The notes: generated by a model from the sequence alone, not told the origin. DNA of 49,556 bases from Desulfuromonas sp. TF (GCF_000472285.1 NZ_KI421412.1:1-49556), one strand, 5' to 3'; shown: positions 27,984-36,295, numbered from the stretch's first letter. Program-made: numbers and translations.

Positions 27984-28877
27984 ATGAATATCGCTCTTAT
28001 CATCATTGGCGCCATTTTAGTTCTGGTCATCGTCACGATCTTCGCCGGAATCAAGATCGTTCCGCAAGGGTATGAATATGTCATCATGCGACTCGGAAAA
28101 TATCAGGTGACACTGAAGCCGGGTCTGAACATCATCATTCCGTACATCGATACCATTGCCGCCAAGGTAACCCGAAAGGACATCTCCCTGGACATCCCCA
28201 GCCAGGAGGTCATCACCAGGGACAATGCGGTGATCATCACCAACGCCATCGCCTTCGTCAACATTCATACCCCCCATAAGGCCATTTTCGGGATCGACCA
28301 CTACGAGCATGCCACCCGCAATCTGGTGATGACCAATCTTCGCGCCATCGTCGGGCAGATGGACCTCGACGACGCTCTCAGCTCGCGGGAGCAGATCAAG
28401 GTCAAGCTGATCCAGGCGATCGCGACCGATCTTGAGGACTGGGGTTTGACCGTCAAAAGTATCGAAATCCAGGACATCAAGCCTTCCTCGACCATGCAGG
28501 CTTCCATGGAGCGGCAGGCGGCGGCGGAGCGGATCCGCCGGGCGGCCATAACCGAAGCCGAAGGAGAGAAGCAGGCCGCCATCCTGACCGCCGAGGGGAA
28601 AAAACAGGCGTCTATTCTGGCTGCGGAAGGGGACCTGGAAGCCTCCCGGCGCCAGGCCGAAGCCCGCATCGTGCTTGCAAACGCCACCAAGGATGCCCTG
28701 TCGCTGGTGCAGCAGGGGATCGGCTCCGAACAGCTGCCGGCCCTGTACCTGCTGGGGGAAAAATATATCGCCGCCCTGCAGGAGCTGGGCGTCTCCACCA
28801 ATGCCAAAACGGTGGTCCTGCCGGCGGATCTCCCGGCGGCCCTCCAGGGGATGTTCGGACTCAAAGCCGTAAAATAA
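27984..28877 (+). CDS. SPFH/band-7 (stomatin-like, paraslipin/QmcA type) protein
   Basis: 297 residues. One N-terminal membrane helix (IALIIIGAILVLVIVTIF) is followed by the band-7 domain (IVPQGYEYVIMRLGKYQVTL, PGLNIIIPYIDT, VITRDNAVIITNAI, LRAIVGQMDLDDALSSRE), then an alanine/glutamate-rich coiled coil (ERIRRAAITEAEGEKQAAIL) and a C-terminal oligomerisation segment. Forms large membrane-bound rings with NfeD. The order NfeD-SPFH is a standard operon. Confidence 0.94.
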   Translation: MNIALIIIGAILVLVIVTIFAGIKIVPQGYEYVIMRLGKYQVTLKPGLNIIIPYIDTIAAKVTRKDISLDIPSQEVITRDNAVIITNAIAFVNIHTPHKAIFGIDHYEHATRNLVMTNLRAIVGQMDLDDALSSREQIKVKLIQAIATDLEDWGLTVKSIEIQDIKPSSTMQASMERQAAAERIRRAAITEAEGEKQAAILTAEGKKQASILAAEGDLEASRRQAEARIVLANATKDALSLVQQGIGSEQLPALYLLGEKYIAALQELGVSTNAKTVVLPADLPAALQGMFGLKAVK

Positions 28878-28910
28878 CCGCCTTCCCCTTCTCCCGAACG
28901 AGGAACGTCC

Positions 28911-29276
28911 ATGGCACTGAACCGCCGCACCGTACGTGATTTCTCCTATACAGGGGACGTCTGGCCCCTTATCGAGAGCTGGGCCGCGCAGACCGGCTTC
29001 GTCGAGCTGGACAAATCGTCGATCAGGCGGCTCTATCGGAAAGGAGGGGGGCTCCTCATGGCTCCGGCCTTTCTGGAGATCCGGCACGAAGGGGGCAGGG
29101 TCGTCCTGGAGGCCTGGGTAAAGGCGGACTTCTTTCTGATCCTGAGCGTTCTCGCCGGGCAAAAGCCGGAAACGGCCATCGAGTCCGGGGGGCTGACCGC
29201 CGCGCTCCCGCGCAAGAGGGCGCGCGAGGCGATCAATGAGCTCCTCTCACGGCTGGGTCAGCAACCGATCGCCTGA
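28911..29276 (+). CDS. Conserved-looking small protein of unknown function
   Basis: 121 residues, not recognised. Soluble-looking with one hydrophobic stretch (ADFFLILSVLAG) and a basic C-terminus (LPRKRAREAINELLSRLGQ). GAGGA lies 8 bp before the ATG, and the gene follows the SPFH gene by 33 bp on the same strand, so it is probably co-transcribed and may act with the NfeD/SPFH pair. No function assigned. Confidence 0.65.
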   Translation: MALNRRTVRDFSYTGDVWPLIESWAAQTGFVELDKSSIRRLYRKGGGLLMAPAFLEIRHEGGRVVLEAWVKADFFLILSVLAGQKPETAIESGGLTAALPRKRAREAINELLSRLGQQPIA

Positions 29277-29297
29277 TCCTTGAGCTCCGGGGCGAGG

Positions 29298-29768
29298 TTA
29301 TTCCTTCATCTGGGCGGAAAAGGCTTGCGCGCCCTGCCGGATCTCCTCCGGCGTCAGATCCCTGGTGTGGGTGGCCAGACTCCAGCTGTAACCGAAGGGG
29401 TCCTGCACGGTTCCGACCCGGTCCCCCCAAAACATCTCCTGGACGGGCATCCGGGCCTCGGCCCCTGCGGCGACGGCGACGCGAAAAGCCTCGTCGACGT
29501 TCTCAAGATAAAGGTAGAAGCTGACCGGGGAGCCTCCGATGGTTTCCGCGCTTCTGCAGGCCTGCTCCGGATGCTCCTCGCCCATCATGACGACCGAGTC
29601 GCCGATCAGGATCTCGGCGTGCATCACCCCCTTGCCGTCGGGCCCCGGCATGACATACCGCTCCTGCGCGCCGAAGGCCCGCTTGTAGAAATCGATGGCC
29701 TTTCGGGCGTCCTGGAATGTGAAATAGGGTGTGATACTGTGATATCCTTCCGGGATTGTTTTTATCAT
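29298..29768 (-). CDS. VOC-superfamily protein (PhnB/glyoxalase-like)
   Basis: 156 residues, two beta-alpha-beta-beta-beta units: TIPEGYHSITPYFTFQDARK, AIDFYKRAFGAQE, MHAEILIGDSVVMMG, then FYLYLENVDEAFRVAVAAGA, GDRVGTVQDPFGYSWSLATH. This is the PhnB-like branch, often annotated glyoxalase/bleomycin resistance; the true substrate is usually unknown. AGGAGA precedes the ATG. It converges on the upstream plus-strand gene and lies downstream of the selenoprotein GST on the same strand. Confidence 0.9.
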   Translation of the reverse strand: MIKTIPEGYHSITPYFTFQDARKAIDFYKRAFGAQERYVMPGPDGKGVMHAEILIGDSVVMMGEEHPEQACRSAETIGGSPVSFYLYLENVDEAFRVAVAAGAEARMPVQEMFWGDRVGTVQDPFGYSWSLATHTRDLTPEEIRQGAQAFSAQMKE

Positions 29769-29839
29769 GGATATTCTCCTGCCTTAAAATCCTAAGAACC
29801 TTCACCACCTTCGATTATCGCCCCTCCTCTGAAAAGAAC

Positions 29840-30508
29840 TCAGCTCCCCCCCGCTCCGCGCGCCAGGTAGCCGCCGCCGGTGGCGAGGTACTCCCGGAAG
29901 AGCTGCGGAAACTCGGGGACGACCGAGGTGCGGACCGAATCCCGTCCGAGGAGGGCTTCGCTCCAGCGCTGCACCTTCGGCAGGCGGTCGAGGAGCCCGA
30001 GGGGCCGGAACTCCTCCATCAGGGCGATCCGCATGAATGCCGGGGCGATGGCGGCATCCATCAGGGAGAACCGCGGACCGTTGAAGAACGGACCCTCTCC
30101 GAGCTGTTTCTCCAGGCGTTCCAGCTTCTGCCGGGCCTCCCGGCGGCTCTCTTCGGACTCCGCCTCCTCCCCGGCCGTGTAAAGGCGGTACAGATCCACG
30201 AAAAGCTCGGAGGAGAATTCCATCCATCCCCGGTTGACTGCCTTACGCAGGGGATCCGGGGGATGCAGGGTGGGGGGATGGACCTCATCGAGATATTCGC
30301 AGATGACGGCCGATTCGAACAGGACCGCCTCCCCCACCTTGAGGACGGGCACCTTGCCCAGGGGCGAGAGACGCAGGAACCAGTCGGGCTTGTTTTTCAG
30401 GTCGATGTAGGTGACGTCGTGCTCGACCCCTTTTTCGTTCAGCAGGACGACCGCCCTCTGGACGTAGGGTCAGAGCTTGAAGCTGATCAGTTCGGGTCTG
30501 CCGGTCAT
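29840..30508 (-). CDS. Selenocysteine-containing glutathione S-transferase (in-frame UGA at 30470-30472)
   Basis: 222 residues if the UGA is read as Sec. The frame opens at 30508 after AAGGAGGCGGCT and reads MTGRPELISFKL-U-PYVQRAV, continuing without a break through the thioredoxin-fold domain (GKVPVLKVGEAVLFESAVIC) and a helical GST C-terminal domain (GEGPFFNGPRFSLMDAAIAP). Omega/beta-like GSTs have CPY/CPF-x-QR here, so the UGA sits exactly at the catalytic cysteine (Sec13). A hairpin with a GGUC loop follows 9 nt after the UGA. Reading UGA as stop would leave a 12-residue peptide and a domain starting mid-fold. A pseudogene is the alternative, but everything else is intact. Confidence 0.88.
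30440..30460 (-). promoter_or_regulatory. Bacterial SECIS hairpin of the Sec-GST
   Basis: On the transcript: CAG-AGGGC, loop GGTC, GTCCT-G-CTG (one G-U pair, one bulged G), starting 9 nt after the UGA. Bacterial SelB recognises a short hairpin with a GGU-type loop at this distance, as in E. coli fdhF. Confidence 0.8.
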
Positions 30509-30650
30509 AGCCGCCTCCTTTTTTCCCTGACAGTAGCACCCGGCGGGCGGATGTCAATAAAGACCGGGCCGGGCTTTTGCGGTGAATCCCACGTCGGCAG
30601 TCAGGCTCCGCCAAGCCACCAGCGAGGACTGAGCTTCCGTCCCGGGGAGT

Positions 30651-30980
30651 TCAGTATCCGTATTCTCCCGTTTCGATCTCCACCAAACGACCGTTTTCGA
30701 ATCGCAGAATCCTGACGAACATATTCGGGCCGAGATTATAGGTCCATTCCTCGACAGTGACTTCCTGAAGCACTTCGAAAAACCCTCCCTCTCGGAAGAC
30801 GCGGAAATAGCGCTTCTCAGGACGCTCTTCTCTTTCATCGGGCTCGCCGCATTTGCTCAGGACATCGTGGTGCCGGTCGCCGATGAGCACAAGCTGGCTG
30901 CCGCACCGCATTGCCGAAGCATTGCCGGCGCCAAGGAGCAAGCCCGAAACCAGAACCGAGACCACAGCGAGACGTTTCAT
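30651..30980 (-). CDS. Small secreted DUF2845-type protein
   Basis: 109 residues. Signal peptide MKRLAVVSVLVSGLLLGAGN ends near ASA. The mature part has MRCGSQLVLIGDRHHDVLSKCGEPD and WTYNLGPNMFVRILRFENGRL, the pattern of DUF2845 periplasmic proteins; the two cysteines may form a disulfide. The ATG at 30980 is preferred over upstream in-frame TTG/GTG codons. It is divergent from the sugar dehydrogenase gene. Function unknown. Confidence 0.85.
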   Translation of the reverse strand: MKRLAVVSVLVSGLLLGAGNASAMRCGSQLVLIGDRHHDVLSKCGEPDEREERPEKRYFRVFREGGFFEVLQEVTVEEWTYNLGPNMFVRILRFENGRLVEIETGEYGY

Positions 30981-31114
30981 CACCAATCCCTTTACCCTCA
31001 GTTTAGATGATTCTCCTGGGTAAAGGGTAAGTCAGAGGCTGTGCCATGCACTTCTCCCAACCAGGGCGACTACGGCCAAAGGAAACTGATAGACTGTGGA
31101 ATGGGAGGTACACC

Positions 31115-32236
31115 ATGTCCGCAGGCAAGAGGATTGCAGCAGTCCTTATCGTTCTCGTCTCTGCCGGTTTGGCTTTCTTCTGGTACGACTTCATGGGCCA
31201 GAGGGAAAGATGTCTGTCGTTAATGGCGCCGGAGGTTCTGTCGGAGAAGACTCTCGACGAGGGTCATGGCGTGCTCGCCGCCAATCTCGAGATTCCGTGG
31301 AGTCTCGACTTTCTGCCGGATGGGCGGATCCTGGTCACCGAGAGGCCGGGACGGGTCAGGCTCCTGCATCCGCAGACTGGCCTGGCGACGGAACCGGTTC
31401 TGGTGGTGGAGGAAGTCCGGCATCAGGGAGAAGGAGGACTTCTCGGCTTGGCGGTTCATCCCGATTTCGGGAACAACCGCCTGGTTTACCTCTACTACAC
31501 CTATGAGAGCGGGCAGGGCCTCGCCAACAGGGTGGTCGCCTATACATTGGAGAATCATGCCTTGTCCGGGGCGCGGACCATCATCGAAGGCATCCCCGGA
31601 GCGCAAATCCACAATGGCGGACGGGTCAGATTCGGACCCGACGCCATGCTGTACGTCACTACCGGCGATGCGGGAACTCCCGAGGCCGCCCAGGACCGCT
31701 CTTCACTGGCGGGAAAGATCTTGCGGCTGCGCGATGATGGTTCCATCCCCGCCGACAACCCTTTTGCCGGCTCCCCGGTTTATTCCTCCGGTCACCGCAA
31801 TCCGCAGGGGCTTGCCTGGGACAAGGGCGGCAATCTCTGGGCTACCGAGCACGGGCCGAGGGGACATGACGAAATCAACCGGATCGAACCTGGAAAAAAT
31901 TACGGCTGGCCGGCCATTAAAGGCGATGAGCGAGCGCCGGGCATGGAATCACCCGTGCTGCACAGCGGCTCCGACACGTGGGCGCCTTCCGGGGCCGATA
32001 TCCTCGGTGATTCGATGTTCATTGCGGGTCTGCGGGGGAGAGCGCTCTACCGGTTCAATCTCGATGCGGAGAACCCCGTCCTGACCGCCCGTCTCGAAGG
32101 GGCCTTCGGCAGACTGCGGACCGTGGCAGCCGGCCCGCGCGGGCTTCTCTATATCCTTACCAGCAATCGAGATGGCAGGACCATGCCCGCAGCGCAGGAT
32201 GACCTGCTTCTGGTGGTGAATCCGGCACTGTTCTAG
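31115..32236 (+). CDS. PQQ-dependent sugar (aldose) dehydrogenase family protein, membrane-anchored or secreted
   Basis: 373 residues. N-terminal hydrophobic segment (IAAVLIVLVSAGLAFFW) followed by a six-bladed glucose/sorbosone-dehydrogenase propeller: LEIPWSLDFLPDGRILVTER, GEGGLLGLAVHPDF, GAQIHNGGRVRFGPDAMLYV (catalytic His), SSGHRNPQGLAWD, ATEHGPRGHDEINRI, GKNYGWPAIKGDE. Oxidises aldoses in the periplasm with soluble PQQ; PQQ supply genes are not in the window. GGGAGG precedes the ATG at 31115. Confidence 0.92.
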   Translation: MSAGKRIAAVLIVLVSAGLAFFWYDFMGQRERCLSLMAPEVLSEKTLDEGHGVLAANLEIPWSLDFLPDGRILVTERPGRVRLLHPQTGLATEPVLVVEEVRHQGEGGLLGLAVHPDFGNNRLVYLYYTYESGQGLANRVVAYTLENHALSGARTIIEGIPGAQIHNGGRVRFGPDAMLYVTTGDAGTPEAAQDRSSLAGKILRLRDDGSIPADNPFAGSPVYSSGHRNPQGLAWDKGGNLWATEHGPRGHDEINRIEPGKNYGWPAIKGDERAPGMESPVLHSGSDTWAPSGADILGDSMFIAGLRGRALYRFNLDAENPVLTARLEGAFGRLRTVAAGPRGLLYILTSNRDGRTMPAAQDDLLLVVNPALF

Positions 32237-32436
32237 GCTGGAGTCTCTCGCACTCTCCAGGAAGGATAAGAACAGTGAGCGAAAACAAGCAGACCGTGCA
32301 GCGGTACTCTCCACAATCCTCTAGTCACTGCCGGTTGCAAGACCGCCGTCAGGTGATAGATTGCTGGCAGACAGTCCGCACGGAGCCGACGGCGGAGCTG
32401 CGATCATTTTCTCAACCGCGCGAAAGGAGACGAGCC

Positions 32437-33018
32437 ATGGCGGAGATCAAGTGGGAAAGGGACTTCAGCGTCGCGCTGGCGCGGGCGAAGGCGGCGAAAA
32501 AGCCGATCTATCACGATTTCTGGTTCGAGGGGTGACTGGGCTGCATCGCCATGAATACGGGTCCGTATTCGAGCCAGGAAGTGAAAAAATACATCGAAGA
32601 GCGGTTCATCCCAGTGAAGAGCGAGTGTTTCTGGGACAAGCGGACCGACCTCATGAAGCGGTTCGCCGTCAAATGGACCCCCACCCTGCTGGTTCTCGAC
32701 GCTGGGGGGGAGGAGCACCACCGGGTAGTGGGGTATGTCCCCGATGACGACTTTCTCGCCCACCTGGAACTGGGCCTGGGGAAGATCGCCTTCGACCGGG
32801 ACCGGTATGCTGAGGCGGGAAACCATTTCCAGGCAGTCGTCGACCGGCATTCGGAGGCGGGAGCGGCCCCCGAGGCGGTTTTCCTGCATGGCGTAGCCGG
32901 CTACTGGAAGACCCATGACGCCAAGGCGCTGCGCCGAATCTTCGAGACGCTGTCGGCCAGGTACCCCCAGAGCGAATGGGCGCGAAGGTCAAGGCCCTAT
33001 GAGCAGGTCCCCCTGTAA
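32437..33018 (+). CDS. Thioredoxin-fold selenoprotein (UxxC, in-frame UGA at 32533-32535) with C-terminal helical region
   Basis: 193 residues with UGA read as Sec. The ATG at 32437 follows AAAGGAGA. The frame gives KKPIYHDFWFEG-U-LGCIAMN: a UxxC motif (Sec33, Cys36) at the place of the CxxC of thioredoxin_7-type proteins, after the usual KP-I-x-x-D-F strand. Later WTPTLLVLDAGG contains the cis-proline loop (about 85-95). Residues 105-193 look like TPR-type helices (GKIAFDRDRYAEAGNHFQAV, AVFLHGVAGYWKTHD). The UGA is followed by a SECIS hairpin with a GGTC loop. No signal peptide, so cytosolic. Probable thiol/peroxide redox enzyme; partner unknown. Confidence 0.9.
32553..32570 (+). promoter_or_regulatory. 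Bacterial SECIS hairpin of the UxxC thioredoxin-like selenoprotein
   Basis: Perfect 7-bp stem GAATACG / CGTATTC closing a GGTC loop, 17 nt after the UGA. CTGG-G-CT just after the UGA can pair with AGCCAG after the hairpin (32572-32577) to form a lower stem. Size, spacing and loop match bacterial SECIS elements. Confidence 0.85.
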
Positions 33019-33122
33019 ACCCGGCGCGGGGCATTCGGTGAGTCGGAGCCGAAGGGTAAGGCCGGAATCCGGCAAAGGTCGCTGTCAGGTGACCGGGACC
33101 GAGGTGGCCGAGCTGGAGGCGG

Positions 33123-33638
33123 TCATTTTTCCAGCAGGTCCTTCAGCGCCCTTAGATCGCGCTCGACCAGCCACATATCCTCGGCGTACTTCTCATCCGA
33201 CATGTCGGGGAGCCGGAACAGGGTGAAGATGACCTCGCTGCCGGAACCGTTGGCGAGAATGCGCATGGGGACATGGACCTCGTCCCCGGATGGCGTGGTC
33301 ACGTAATGGTCCATCACCCCGAAACTGTTCCTGTCGGCGAACCGGATTTTCATCGGCCCTTGCGGCGTGTCGACCATCCAATCGGGGCCTTGTTTTCTTA
33401 CCGACCCGCCCAGTCCCTGCGCCCACTTCGGCAGATTCTCGGGGTTTGTTACAAATTCATACACTTTGCCGGGATCACATCGGATGGTTACACTCAAGGT
33501 CCGGGAGGACAAAATCGTCTCCATCTCGGTTTCTCCTCTCCCGGCCGTTTCGGGGCCGGCATGATCGATCTTGCTCCCAGCGGCGGCGCATCCCATCACC
33601 AGTCCCGCCGCGACCATCACCAGCAGGGTTGTTTTCAT
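33123..33638 (-). CDS. SRPBCC-domain lipoprotein
   Basis: 171 residues. Lipobox-like VMGC after a hydrophobic signal (MKTTLLVMVAAGL), then a START/SRPBCC ligand-binding fold: LSVTIRCDPGKVYEFVTNPE, LPKWAQGLGGSVRK, MKIRFADRNSFGVMDHYV, SGSEVIFTLFRLPDMSDEKY. Polyketide-cyclase-like proteins bind hydrophobic ligands; none can be named. Most SRPBCC relatives are cytosolic, so a lipidated form is a little unusual. A half-length riboswitch-like element lies 20 nt before the ATG at 33638. Confidence 0.85.
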   Translation of the reverse strand: MKTTLLVMVAAGLVMGCAAAGSKIDHAGPETAGRGETEMETILSSRTLSVTIRCDPGKVYEFVTNPENLPKWAQGLGGSVRKQGPDWMVDTPQGPMKIRFADRNSFGVMDHYVTTPSGDEVHVPMRILANGSGSEVIFTLFRLPDMSDEKYAEDMWLVERDLRALKDLLEK

Positions 33639-33657
33639 GCTGACCACCCTTCCCCTC

Positions 33658-33698
33658 GCTTTCCGTCCCTGCCTTTCCGCAGGTTCGGCTCGGTCGGA
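33658..33698 (-). other. Truncated GEMM-like riboswitch copy (5' half only)
   Basis: Over 46 aligned positions (extending a few bases past this span) 38 match the GEMM-like element at 38861-38942, including AACCTGC, the GNRA-type hairpin and GGCAGGGACGGAAAGC. The sequence then departs and runs into the ribosome site and start codon of the lipoprotein. The hairpin's loop-closing pair is mutated (G opposite G). It is probably a degenerate remnant or a minimal translational control hairpin. Confidence 0.55.
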
Positions 33699-33920
33699 AC
33701 CGGCAAGGCGCCCGTTTCACTTTATTCCCAATTCACGACCATTCAAGCCGTCCCTTTGTTGCGACGGTTCCCGCCGTCACGGGACACTTGGCCAAGGGGC
33801 GAGAGCGAGCTGGGCACTTGGAAACTTGGACCCTATGCCCCCCTTACTTGAAAAAGATTGATATTCTGAGTGACTAAAGGTAACCTTCTGATATTGTAAG
33901 CTATTCGGGAAGGATCTGTC

Positions 33921-34214
33921 ATGTCGAGCGCCGATCGGATTTTGGACGACCTGCATCGAGCCAAATCAGAGTTAACAGCCCGTTTCAAGGTTCATGAAAT
34001 CGGAGTCTTCGGTTCCGTGGTCCGGGGAGAGCAGCGGGAGGAAAGCGACATCGATATCCTGGTCGATCTGGGAGAAGGCGCCGATCTGCTCGATCTCATC
34101 GGACTGAGCCAGTTCCTCGAAGAGCGGCTCCATCATAAGGTCGATGTGGTGCCGAAGTCCGCTTTGCGGAAGGAAATCCGGGAAAGGGTGCTCAAAGAGG
34201 TGCGCTACCTGTGA
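33921..34214 (+). CDS. mntA: MntA-type nucleotidyltransferase antitoxin
   Basis: 97 residues. GSVVRGEQREESDIDILVD is the GSx10DxD motif of minimal nucleotidyltransferases; KVDVVPKSALRKEIRERVL closes the domain. MntA antitoxins AMPylate and neutralise the HEPN toxin encoded next door. GGAAGGA precedes the ATG, and the stop overlaps the toxin start by 4 bp, so the two are translationally coupled. Antitoxin first is the less common gene order of TA systems but is seen in this family. Confidence 0.93.
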   Translation: MSSADRILDDLHRAKSELTARFKVHEIGVFGSVVRGEQREESDIDILVDLGEGADLLDLIGLSQFLEERLHHKVDVVPKSALRKEIRERVLKEVRYL

Positions 34215-34552
34215 GAGACCGGTCACTCTACCTGAAGGACATCCTGCGCGCAATCGAGAGCATCGAGACGTTCACGGCAGGGATGGACTTCGACACATTC
34301 CGGGCTGATGACAAGACGGCCAGCGCTGTGATCCGGAAACTCGAAATCATCGGCGAGGCCGTCAAGCAAATCCCTGAAGAGGTTAGAGAACGGTACCCCG
34401 ACATCCCCTGGAAGCAGGTTGCCGGGATGCGGGACAAGTTGATCCATTTCTACTTCGGCGTCGACCCCGCCCTTATCTGGCAAACCATCGACAGACGTCT
34501 TCCACTGCTGAAGACGACCATCCGGAAGATGTTGGAGTCCGGAGTGCTCTGA
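34211..34552 (+). CDS. hepT: HepT-type HEPN toxin
   Basis: 113 residues starting at GTG (34211) within the GTGA overlap with mntA. The HEPN ribonuclease motif is RDKLIHFYF: Arg74, His79 and Tyr81 fit RX4HXY, whose tyrosine is the AMPylation target in characterised HepT. Other conserved parts are KTASAVIRKLEIIGEAVKQI and VDPALIWQTID. Acts as an RNase toxin held in check by MntA. Confidence 0.93.
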   Translation: MRDRSLYLKDILRAIESIETFTAGMDFDTFRADDKTASAVIRKLEIIGEAVKQIPEEVRERYPDIPWKQVAGMRDKLIHFYFGVDPALIWQTIDRRLPLLKTTIRKMLESGVL

Positions 34553-34754
34553 TCGATTTCGATTCAGGCAATCAATCCAATATCTTCCCAACCCGGCCTC
34601 CCTCACGATATCGGAAAAATAAATTCATCCCCTTTTCGGGGAGGAGAGCTTCGGCTCGGAATGGGAAGCGTGGTGCGCCACCGGTCTTTATCGAGAAGCG
34701 GCTTGCCCGGCCGAAGCAGGGTGAACGGGGCCGGTAGCTTGACCTCCATCGCGT

Positions 34755-35309
34755 CTATTTCAGACGCCTCGCCCACACAATCAGCGCCTCGACCAATTCC
34801 GCGATCTTCTCCCTCGTCTTCGGGTCGGTCAGCCGGCCCTTCTCATCGATCTTCTCCTGAGCAAAGGGGACCATCACCTCCGGACGGTTCAAGGGGTACA
34901 TATTCAGAAAGACGCAGCTCTGGCGCAGGTGGTACTGGGCCCTCGCTGTGCCGAGCATGCCGATGGAGGCCCCCATGATCGCCACGGGTTTTCCCTCCAG
35001 GGCGTTGTCGCCGTAAGGCCGGGAAGCGCAGTCCAGGGCATTCTTCAAGACCCCGGGCATTGAGTAGTTGTACTCGGGGGTGACGATCAGCAGGGCATCG
35101 GCGGCGCGAATGGCCGCCTTGAACTCCCTGACTTTCTCCGCCGGCTGATTCTCCAGGTCCTGGTTGAAGAGAGGGATCCCTTCAAGGTCGAAAATCTCCA
35201 GTTGCGCCCCGGACGGAACCATTTCCTGCGCCGCCTTCAAGATGGCCCTGTTGTAAGATCCCCGGCGAAGGCTGCCGGCAAAACCTAGAATTGACAATTC
35301 CGAAGCCAT
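34755..35309 (-). CDS. NADPH-dependent FMN reductase (ChrR/YieF family)
   Basis: 184-residue flavodoxin-like quinone/chromate reductase. Phosphate-binding loop GSLRRGSYNRAI (about 12-23), LIVTPEYNYSMPGVLKNALD (family signature) and PVAIMGASIGMLGTARAQ are typical. Cytosolic, reduces quinones, chromate or flavins with NAD(P)H. AAGGAGAGG precedes the ATG. It is the last gene of the minus-strand block. The 200 bp between it and hepT show no gene. Confidence 0.92.
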   Translation of the reverse strand: MASELSILGFAGSLRRGSYNRAILKAAQEMVPSGAQLEIFDLEGIPLFNQDLENQPAEKVREFKAAIRAADALLIVTPEYNYSMPGVLKNALDCASRPYGDNALEGKPVAIMGASIGMLGTARAQYHLRQSCVFLNMYPLNRPEVMVPFAQEKIDEKGRLTDPKTREKIAELVEALIVWARRLK

Positions 35310-35447
35310 GATTTCCTCTCCTTATTCCCGGCAGTCCTTTCCCCGTCGATGACGAACCACATCGGCATCGGCAGGTCCTGTGAAATTCCGGCCGATGCCC
35401 CTCCCCCATTCGACCTGCACAAAATTGCCGGAAAGCTCTCGTGCCTG

Positions 35448-36227
35448 CTATTGACCCTTCTCTTCCGGCAAACACCACTCCTCTTTGATCTCGCAGAGTC
35501 TTGCAAGCATCTCTTCGTACTCTTTGTTAATTGCCGCCCTTTCCGTCAGGTCGAGAGGCTGGATCATGTATCCATGGGGGCCGGGAAGTATGATAAAAGG
35601 ATACATGCCGCCGAGTTCCCCGCCGCCGATGTCATCCTTGGATACATTGGGGGCATAGTACATGACGTGCGGGTAGTTAATGATGACGACACGGTCGCTT
35701 TCTTCCGGGTTGTCGTACGTTCTCAGTATGGGAGACAGCATGTATGAGATGCCGGCTCGTTCCGGCGCTTTGTAGTATCCTGCTTTGTGACGGTCCTGCA
35801 TGATTCTCTTCAGTTCACCGGGAGGAGTACCCTTGGCCTGCATCTCTGCTGCGTCAAAGAAGATCCGCATCTGCGCCTTGGAGCCCGCGTTGTCAAAGGA
35901 AATCGGGTAGAGAATATCGTCTCTATATTCCGTCAAGGGCCAGGACCCCCTGAACGCATCATCGCCGGTTCGAGCAACAAAGGCGTGGAATCCATTCGTA
36001 CCCTTGCGGGCAACTTCGAAGCCCTTGTCAAGGTTTAGTACATAGACTGTTGCGTTATCCCTGAGGTGCGGCGGCAACGCGCTCATCGCCAGCTGGATTT
36101 CCAGATCCCGCGGCAACGGCTCGATTTTCTTCATTGCTTTGGGAGTCTGTTTATCCTCGGCGCCCGCTGCAAGCGAGAACAATAGACCTGCAATTACGGC
36201 AATTGCCTGAACCTTTATCATCTCCAT
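35448..36227 (-). CDS. Secreted protein of unknown function
   Basis: 259 residues from the ATG at 36227 (another ATG 6 bp later is possible; the ribosome site is weak). Signal peptide QAIAVIAGLLFSLAAGA. The mature part begins KMKKIEPLPRDLEIQLAMSA-like sequence and contains LRDNATVYVLNLDKGFEVAR, NGFHAFVARTGDD, YPISFDNAGSKAQMRIFFDA, HVMYYAPNVSKDDIGGG and GPHGYMIQPLDLTERAAINK. I do not recognise the family. Periplasmic location is likely. The gene and its upstream neighbours are visibly more AT-rich than the core genes. Confidence 0.8.
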   Translation of the reverse strand: MEMIKVQAIAVIAGLLFSLAAGAEDKQTPKAMKKIEPLPRDLEIQLAMSALPPHLRDNATVYVLNLDKGFEVARKGTNGFHAFVARTGDDAFRGSWPLTEYRDDILYPISFDNAGSKAQMRIFFDAAEMQAKGTPPGELKRIMQDRHKAGYYKAPERAGISYMLSPILRTYDNPEESDRVVIINYPHVMYYAPNVSKDDIGGGELGGMYPFIILPGPHGYMIQPLDLTERAAINKEYEEMLARLCEIKEEWCLPEEKGQ

Positions 36228-36295
36228 GATCTGGGCTTTATTACTTGGTCTTGCAGTCTTCTGTTGCCATATCTTCCCCCTGTTTATTGGCGATC

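Noticed and set aside
29840-30352. GST starting at an internal GTG/ATG near 30352
   Set aside because: This would drop the first 52 residues including the active site; a good ribosome site and coding frame exist upstream through the UGA.
32275-32535. Separate short gene ending at the TGA at 32535
   Set aside because: The TGA is better read as selenocysteine within the thioredoxin-fold gene starting at 32437.
33019-33122. Possible 3' half of a riboswitch (GGCCGAGCTGG) after the selenoprotein
   Set aside because: Short match on the opposite strand to the half element, with no hairpin support.
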